The notes below the pieces were generated by a model that saw only the letters and a list, made by a program, of their open reading frames with translations, was not told where the DNA came from and ran no database searches. A stretch of DNA of 64,000 nucleotides from Marasmius tenuissimus (Eukaryota; Basidiomycota; Agaricomycetes; Agaricales; Marasmiaceae). The DNA lies in assembly GCA_029532415.1 (NCBI GenBank), contig JAQOTA010000009.1, positions 62,001 through 126,000 of the forward strand. Reading direction: 5' to 3'. The position numbers were made by a program, and so were the translations under genes. Shown here piece by piece: positions 57,717-64,000 of the stretch. Position 1 is the first letter of the stretch, and every line of letters begins with the position of its first letter.

Positions 57717-58164
57717 TGTTCTTGTAGTCTTGAGATGCTTGAGAAGAGGTGATAATCGAGTAGATTGTCCTAAGGCTTAAGGCCTTTTGTCCAGTCTTTT
57801 ATACATAAGTTTCTGGTACATGTAATGAGTATTACACTAACTGAAACTACTACTAGAAGTAGGTATTCGGCCCTAAAGGCGTAAAAGACATTAGTACTGT
57901 GTAAGTACTTCTACCATGAATGGTAGTATGCTTGGTGAGCATAGTTGTGTTTGCCTCATGTATTGGAGGCTCTACTTATGCTATTGGATAGCGACTGTCT
58001 ATAGTGTCATATATGATGAAACTAGACGTACGTAGTAAGATACGTAGACAGAGACGTAGTACTTGCATGAGGACGCAAGTGTTCTAGAGGCGTAGCTCTA
58101 TAAATAGTGTGACGCGTAAACAACACGTCAACAGTGTATCACATGATATCCATCATGTTCAACA
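57717..58164 (-). repeat. 3' LTR of Copia-2, 448 bp
   Basis: On the minus strand it starts TGTTGAACATGATGG and ends CTACAAGAACA, with TGTT/AACA inverted ends. It contains TATTTATAGAGC, a TATA-like promoter motif. The five bases beyond its end are CAGAG on the plus strand (57712-57716), the expected target duplication; its partner is outside the window. Confidence 0.85.
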
Positions 58165-58180
58165 CTCCCCCTCACTAAGT
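58165..58180 (-). other. Copia-2 polypurine tract
   Basis: GTGAGGGGGAG on the minus strand, directly before the LTR. It primes plus-strand synthesis in LTR retroelements. Confidence 0.8.
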
Positions 58181-58199
58181 TCATCATGCGATCATGGAA

Positions 58200-61100
58200 C
58201 TAGTGAAATGTCAATCCTAAAGATTGCCTGAACAATTCAAACTTTGTTCTGCCAAGATTCTTTGTAAGAAGATCAGCAGGTTGTTTAGCAGTTTCAACAA
58301 AATAGATTTGAGTCTTTCCGTGTTCTACTGCTTCCCTGATGAAGTGGTATCGATTGTCGATGTGCTTTGTTCTTTTATCAGTAGCTTCATTGCTGCTGAG
58401 AAAGATAGCGCCTTGGTTGTCGCTAACACATGGAACTGATTGAATAGGGAAGTTCGATTCGTTCAATAATGACTTCATCCAGCAAGCCTGACGTGTACAG
58501 TCAGATAGAGCCATATACTCTGCTTCTGTGGATGATAATGCAACCGTTTTCTGTTTCTGAGAGACCCAGCAAACTGGTGCATTGGCAAGCTTTACGATAT
58601 ATCCAGTCTGTGATCGACGATCATCTTTATCAGTTGCCCAATCAGAGTCAGCAAAGGCAAGTAGTCCTTGGTTGGATCTACCATCATAAATGAGTTCGTA
58701 CTTTGCAGTGTGAACAAGGTATTTCACGATGTAAAGTGCCTTCTGGAGGTGTTCCTGATTAGGATTAGCTCCGTACTGTGACATCTTGATTACAGCAAAG
58801 GATATGTCTGGTCTCGTTCCGAGAGCCAAGTAAAGTAATGATCTGATAACCGATTGGAATCTATGCCTAATCTCGGGATTAACCTCCCCCTGGTTTTGGG
58901 TTGGGTTATAGCCTTCTGGCAAAGGCGTATATGCCGTCTTGGCGTTCAGAACTCCGAATTTACGAATTATCTTTTCAAGATAGTCTTGCTGATCAAGGAT
59001 CAGTTTGCGATTCTTCCGATCTCGAGTAATTCGCATTCGCAGAAATTCTGTTGGTTCGCCTAAATCTCGGCATTCCCAGATTTTCATGAATTCGCTTTTT
59101 AGTCTGTTGACAAGGTTGCGATCAGGACCCATGAATAAAGCATCGTCGACATAGATGACGGCAATGACCATATTGCCATTCTTGTTGAAGATGTATACGC
59201 CAGCATCGGATAAGCATTGTTTGAATCCCAGATGTTTCATGGATTCAGTACATTGACGCCACCAGGCACGAGAGGCCTGTTTTAATCCGTACAATGCTTT
59301 GCGTAACCTCCAAACCTTGCTGGAGTCCGTAACGAAGCCTTCAGGTTGTTCCATGTAAATCTCCTCATCTAAGGCACCATAAAGAAATGCTGTTTTAACG
59401 TCTAGCACAGAGATCTCCCAATCTTCAAGCGCTGCTAGTGCCAATAGAAGTCGTACGGTTTTGAATCGTACTACAGGAGAGAACAACTCGTTATAGTCTA
59501 TCCCTTGTTTCTGCGAAAATCCTTTCGCAACAAGTCTTGCCTTCTTACGGCCATCAGGCTTGATGTCAAATACCCAGCGGGATTTCACCGCTTTTCGGCC
59601 TTTGGGTAGTGTGATCACATCAAAGACGTTTCTATCTTTGAGTGATTGTAATTCCAGTCTGCATGCTGCTTCCCAAGATGGTCGTTCATCTTTAGGACGC
59701 TTCTGGACTTGTTTATATGTCCATTCACAAACGTCATCATAACTACTGGCTTGTAAACCATATAGTTGATAACCGTTATTCAGCAAGTAAACCAAGTAAT
59801 TTTCTCCCCCTTGCTGAGCAAGATCACTCATATCGTCATCCGTGTCCATAGGAGCGGCTGGATTAGGAACCCTATTTGGTATTGTTTCAGGTTCATTTGT
59901 CGGATTAATTTGACTTTGCCAGCGTGCTTGAGATTCGATATCGCGTTCGATCTCAGCAGGATGTCGATTTCCGTAAACATTAAATGGACGGTTGGGAGTT
60001 ACTCTATTTCTTGGAGGGTTTCTTCTGACAGCTGCTGGTGGAGGAGCTCGTAAGTTCTTCCACTCATCATAGTCAGCTTGACAAAATCCAAATGGATTTG
60101 TGTTTCCAGAAGAACCAGCAGACTGTGCATCCGGACCATACTGATTAGGATTGTGATCGGAGCCTTTCGGTGATCCGAATCCATCAGTATTTGAATGATT
60201 GCCGTTGTGCACATCATCACTTTTATCATCCAGGATAGGATCCAAGGGAGGATCTCCCCCAGGCTGATGATCGTCATCATCTGATCCTGGTGGAGGTGGA
60301 GGATTGAAGAAATCACCATCATTGTGATAATCTTCATGGCCATCATATGGGTACGTTGGAAAGGGTATAGACTGGACAGGTTTGTCGGTTTTATCAAACT
60401 CTATGGATCCGGGCACTTCTTTCTGACATTTAGGAAACCAGTTCTCATCAAAAACTGCTTGTGGAGTAATGTATACAGAATTGTTGGTTGTTCGAAAGAA
60501 TCGATAAGCTTTTGATCCGCTCTCGTAACCAATGAAGATCATTGCTTCGGAGTGTGGAGTAAGCTTATTTTTACGTTTTGGTATGTATGTATATGCACCA
60601 CATCCGAACGTCCTGAAGTATGAAACATCAGGCTTCTTGTCTTCAAACAATTCAACTGGAGTTCTGTATTTCCTTGAACAAATAGGAGTTCTATTGTAGA
60701 TATGGACGGCTGTAAGAATTGTGAATTCCCACCAGTTTTCAGGTGCACAAGCCTGAAAGCGCATAGCTTCAGATTTTTCTCGTAGTGTACGATTAAATCT
60801 TTCTGCTTGTCCATTCTGTTCATGCACGTTGGGAGAACCTCTTTGTGGAAATATTCCTAGAGAGTTATACCAGTCCCATTGTTCATTTGAAAAGAATTCT
60901 CCCCCTCGATCGAAATGCACACTTTTGACCTTTTTATTAGTCTGGCGCTCTACAAGAGCTAGCCAATTGCGCAATTTCTGATCTGTATCGCTCTTTTTAC
61001 AAATTGGATATACCCATCCGAATGATGTTGCATCATCAAATAAGGTTAATACATATTTGTTTTGATAGTAAGAACAAGTTGGATATTCTATCAAATCTCC

Positions 61101-62213
61101 GTGCACGAGCTCAAGAGGCTCCTTAGCTCGTTTAGAGGATAAAGGGTACGATTTGGCAACCATTTTGCCTTTGGCACAGCCTCGGCATGGTTTCATTTCT
61201 CCCTTCGAAGTAACCAACTTCGTTGGAAGGCCTTTAACATTATTCATTAATTTTCCTAAGACTCTGGGATCACAGTGTCCCATACGTCTGTGCCATAATT
61301 CAGAAGTATTGAAAGATACAACAGATGTGAAGGAAGTTTCTCCCACAAGAACCTTCGCGTCCATCCATCGTAAAGGATCATCTTTATGGCTTGGGTAAAA
61401 GCTCATTAAAAGAGAATCATCTTTCTTGCTCTGGATCGAAGTCTCTGGAGAGTCCAGTATAGTATAGTAACCTATACTCTGGAACTTCCCACTAGAGATC
61501 AAACGATGTGGGCTGTCTGGATTATACATCACTGGGTATAACTTTGTGACTTGGGTCACTCCTGCGCTATTGGTGTGTCGGATGAGGACAGTACCATAGC
61601 CTACTATTTGCACATTTGCTTTATCACCCGCTGATGTAGTAAGACCTATTGGCATTTCTAAAGTCTGATAGTCTGAGAAATCCGTTTTATACAGAGTCAT
61701 ATGTGCTGATGCCCCACTATCAAGTAGCCAGGCATTTTGTGTATTTCTCACTTCACAATCACTCAAAAATGCAGCAGAAAACAACTTATATTTCGTCGTT
61801 GCATATACAGAAGAAATACTACATTTCCTTGGTACTGAGTTCCTTAGGATATGATAGTTCTGCATCGAGGATTTAGTGAAAGTTTGACTATTAGAACTTT
61901 GAAACACTTGCCAGTCTCCACGATCGTTGCTTTCAGCCCAATCGTTATCAACTCCTTCAAGGCCATCTCCATAGTCACCATCATCAAAGTACCGTTCATG
62001 CCATTGAAGCGGTTCTTGATTCTGACTTTGGAATCCTTGGCGAACAAGATGTTCTCGTCTTGTTCTGAGTTCTTCTTGATAACGTTGATTTGCGGCATCT
62101 TCAACTTCTATCCAAGCTTCCAATTGGCGTTTATAGTTCTGCCATTGAACGAATCTCGTGGCTTGATATGGCTGATTGTCATTAACAACCATAGTGATAT
62201 TGCCAATACTCAT
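58200..62213 (-). CDS. Copia-2 pol polyprotein, uninterrupted 1337 aa
   Basis: A single open frame carries all Ty1/Copia pol domains in order. The protease active site is WLLDSGASAHMT (Asp165). The GAG-pre-integrase block is ELWHRRMGHCDPRVLGKL near residue 305. The integrase has HGDLIEYP (Asp373), HFDRGGEF (Asp435) and EQNGQAERFNRT near 465-476. The reverse transcriptase has SRWVFDIKPDGRKKARLVAK, DVKTAFLYG and YVDDALFMGP near 1013. RNase H has ADSDWATDKDDRRSQTGY, TVALSSTEAEYMALSDCT and KHIDNRYHFIREAV. The end is complete (DLLTKNLGRTKFELFRQSLG). There is no frameshift or stop, so the enzymes look functional. The first 130 residues precede the protease and may belong to gag; the frame also stays in register with upstream sequence beyond a TGA at 62292. 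No CCHC zinc knuckle is visible. Confidence 0.92.
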   Translation of the reverse strand: MSIGNITMVVNDNQPYQATRFVQWQNYKRQLEAWIEVEDAANQRYQEELRTRREHLVRQGFQSQNQEPLQWHERYFDDGDYGDGLEGVDNDWAESNDRGDWQVFQSSNSQTFTKSSMQNYHILRNSVPRKCSISSVYATTKYKLFSAAFLSDCEVRNTQNAWLLDSGASAHMTLYKTDFSDYQTLEMPIGLTTSAGDKANVQIVGYGTVLIRHTNSAGVTQVTKLYPVMYNPDSPHRLISSGKFQSIGYYTILDSPETSIQSKKDDSLLMSFYPSHKDDPLRWMDAKVLVGETSFTSVVSFNTSELWHRRMGHCDPRVLGKLMNNVKGLPTKLVTSKGEMKPCRGCAKGKMVAKSYPLSSKRAKEPLELVHGDLIEYPTCSYYQNKYVLTLFDDATSFGWVYPICKKSDTDQKLRNWLALVERQTNKKVKSVHFDRGGEFFSNEQWDWYNSLGIFPQRGSPNVHEQNGQAERFNRTLREKSEAMRFQACAPENWWEFTILTAVHIYNRTPICSRKYRTPVELFEDKKPDVSYFRTFGCGAYTYIPKRKNKLTPHSEAMIFIGYESGSKAYRFFRTTNNSVYITPQAVFDENWFPKCQKEVPGSIEFDKTDKPVQSIPFPTYPYDGHEDYHNDGDFFNPPPPPGSDDDDHQPGGDPPLDPILDDKSDDVHNGNHSNTDGFGSPKGSDHNPNQYGPDAQSAGSSGNTNPFGFCQADYDEWKNLRAPPPAAVRRNPPRNRVTPNRPFNVYGNRHPAEIERDIESQARWQSQINPTNEPETIPNRVPNPAAPMDTDDDMSDLAQQGGENYLVYLLNNGYQLYGLQASSYDDVCEWTYKQVQKRPKDERPSWEAACRLELQSLKDRNVFDVITLPKGRKAVKSRWVFDIKPDGRKKARLVAKGFSQKQGIDYNELFSPVVRFKTVRLLLALAALEDWEISVLDVKTAFLYGALDEEIYMEQPEGFVTDSSKVWRLRKALYGLKQASRAWWRQCTESMKHLGFKQCLSDAGVYIFNKNGNMVIAVIYVDDALFMGPDRNLVNRLKSEFMKIWECRDLGEPTEFLRMRITRDRKNRKLILDQQDYLEKIIRKFGVLNAKTAYTPLPEGYNPTQNQGEVNPEIRHRFQSVIRSLLYLALGTRPDISFAVIKMSQYGANPNQEHLQKALYIVKYLVHTAKYELIYDGRSNQGLLAFADSDWATDKDDRRSQTGYIVKLANAPVCWVSQKQKTVALSSTEAEYMALSDCTRQACWMKSLLNESNFPIQSVPCVSDNQGAIFLSSNEATDKRTKHIDNRYHFIREAVEHGKTQIYFVETAKQPADLLTKNLGRTKFELFRQSLGLTFH

Positions 62214-64000
62214 GCCATCAGCAATGTGTAAGGGCGGTCCATTGGTCCTTAGTCCAATTACTGCAGGTCTGTAATTCTCGAATTGAGAGTTTCAGGGATC
62301 ACTTGGAGATGTAACCCAGGGGTCAACCTCAGGTTGTTCATCTACCAGACTAAGTCTTTCCGGTTGATCAGGTGGAGCAGTAGTTGGGCGAGAAGGTACT
62401 TCAATGTAATCATCCTCTAAGGATTGTATGCCATAAAAAGATTCGGGAGAGCTTGGAGGTGTGTGGATGATTTGGTCCTGCCATTGTCGTACTCTAGGTG
62501 GTGTAGTTGCAGGGCGATTTATGTATTCATGGGTAGTAGGGACTGGAGATTTGGAACGATTAAGTGACTCCGCCAATTCCATGAAATCCCAAGGGTATGT
62601 TCTTGGTCGTTCATTGAAACGACCACCCTCAAGTTCTCTTCAAGGAATATCAACTGAGTCATGGGAACAGACATTCTAATGTTGTTCATCCATTTGTACA
62701 AGTGCGTGTGCCAGTTACGAACATCTGGAAGACTAAGATGAGGGATAAAGCAAACCCAGCGCCTATTAAACCCTGGTTGTCTCCATTGAGATGTTCTAAA
62801 TTGACTCGCTCTTATGTCTGTCGTTCCGAATAACCATTTTCCTTCAAGACCAAGCTTGACTAACGAATGCCAGAAGATAGGATTCAACACTTGTATAGGA
62901 AGTGTGACATTCTTCTTGTTGACTCAGAAGGCTTCATCCACCGAAGTTGAACGAGGATTTTTCACTCGTTGAACAAAATCTTCAACGGTGCTGATCCAAT
63001 TTTTGTTATTGATTTCAGCTATAACCGTCGATAGGTGTTGAAGGTTCCAGGTTTGGTATCCGTATTCAAGCGTGAACTTGTTATCTTCTACTGTTTCCAC
63101 ATGTAATATCCTTTGTTGTATGCGTAATTCATGAAGAGCTTGACGAGGTGTCATGTTATGCACTGCATCTCTTCTAATAGCATACATAACGACATATTCT
63201 CTGGTCCTGATCAGAATCCAGATCCAAAAATTATGGTCTGGTGAATTGCGTATTAATCTGTAACGCATTCTGATCATGGATTCCTTCAATGCTATGTCGT
63301 TAGTTGTTTGATCTCCGAAGTCTCGGAAGTCATCAACAACAGGAATTGGGAGTTTAATCCCATTTATTATATGTGGTCTATTATTCCTAAGGTTAACTCG
63401 TTGCATCAAGTTATCATGTTGTTCTTTGTATTCTTGTAAGAATTGCCATTCAACTTTTCTATTGATGAGAGGTGGCTTTGTGATGTCATCTCCATCTTGA
63501 GAATAGTTTTCTGGTCTGAACAAATGAACAAGATCAGTGTGGTTCCTAGGAAACATAGAATCTGCCCATGGTCCATAATCGTCAGGAGGTGTTGAAACTG
63601 TTACACGTATGTCTTCTTGTGTGGGTGGTGCCACTTCGAGATTCTCACCTTGGTCAACTTCGTCTGCAGGCGAAGTATGATTAGGTGTCACCTCTCGTCA
63701 TGGCATTGTGAAGATAATTTCTTCATTACTATGCGCGCCATAAGAATATGCAGAACATGTATGACTATCATTTGATGAATGATCAGATGAAGAGTCACTA
63801 TCAGGTTCTGTCGGAGTATCAGAGATGTATACCAAAGATGGTATCTCGTCTCCATCGCTGTCTATGTTTGAATTGGAAATAGTAGTTGAAGCGATAGCTT
63901 CTTCTACTTGTCAAACCTGTTCATCTAGTTGAACAGTTCGTCTATTATTCCATTCTTGAACAGAAATGTGTTGTTCAGGACGACCTTCTCTGTCAGCAGC
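62214..64000 (-). pseudogene. Copia-2 gag-like region with in-frame TGA stops
   Basis: One frame runs from the window edge to about 62690, broken by TGA at 63911-63913, 63698-63700 and 62924-62926. Its largest open part (62924-63691, MTPNHTSPADEVDQGENLEV onward) and the part after the third TGA (NKKNVTLPIQVLNPIFWHSL) are plainly continuous in register. The register then changes by one base near 62670-62690, and the pol frame is entered with TGA at 62640-62642 and 62292-62294. Residues between are acidic and Pro-rich (RPATTPPRVRQWQDQIIHTP). The position implies gag, though I see no named gag domain. Confidence 0.6.

Larger units (their letters stand above)
57717..64000 (-). mobile_element. Younger Copia element (Copia-2), 5' end outside the window
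   Basis: Reading on the minus strand, the visible parts are gag-like sequence, an intact pol frame, a polypurine tract and the 3' LTR (57717-58164). It is inserted in the Copia-1 linker sequence. The matching 5' LTR must lie beyond 64000. Confidence 0.88.

Overview
The window comes from a filamentous basidiomycete, most likely an agaricomycete. Genes are split by GT-AG introns of about 50-75 nt. The protein families are typical of that group: DUF6534-like and DUF6535 membrane proteins, F-box-like genes, NACHT-type NLRs, a borosin precursor, and PIF/Harbinger, CACTA, Helitron-type and Copia elements. I see no rRNA, tRNA or CRISPR array.

The left third (1-19.5 kb) is mostly host genes. Its centrepiece, at 8.2-9.6 kb on the minus strand, is a borosin-type gene: a peptide alpha-N-methyltransferase fused to its own substrate, ending in a very hydrophobic candidate core peptide at the extreme C-terminus. 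Its exon 3 carries one frameshift. A 220-230 bp tandem repeat lies directly upstream. Around it are two decayed F-box copies (6.8-8.0 and 11.3-13.1 kb) and, further out, an inverted pair of DUF6534-like genes (0.7-3.8 and 15.1-17.1 kb). The left DUF6534-like copy is split by a 950-bp palindrome-rich DNA element. A DUF6535 gene, a small secretory-pathway membrane protein (RCR-like) and an intact FMP52/HTATIP2-like NAD(P)-binding gene complete this part.

The middle (19.5-45.6 kb) alternates transposons with immune-type and duplicated genes. It holds a complete PIF/Harbinger element (transposase plus Myb/SANT-like partner), a Helitron-associated DUF6570 fragment, an intact NACHT NLR (821 aa) with five 8-residue N-terminal repeats, a small two-exon membrane protein with a decayed second copy, and a complete nine-exon but divergent actin of exactly 375 aa. 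The rest of 38-45 kb is a field of degenerate repeated cassettes.

The right third (45.6-64 kb) is a nested transposon landscape. A second NLR, closely related to the first, has its first exon cut by a 6.4-kb CACTA element flanked by a perfect GCG target duplication. Joining the flanks restores the NLR frame and phase through all five exons. Immediately downstream, a dead, CpG-poor Copia element is interrupted by a solo LTR and by a younger Copia element. The younger element has an intact 1337-aa pol ORF, but its gag-like region carries in-frame TGA stops. Its 5' end lies outside the window.
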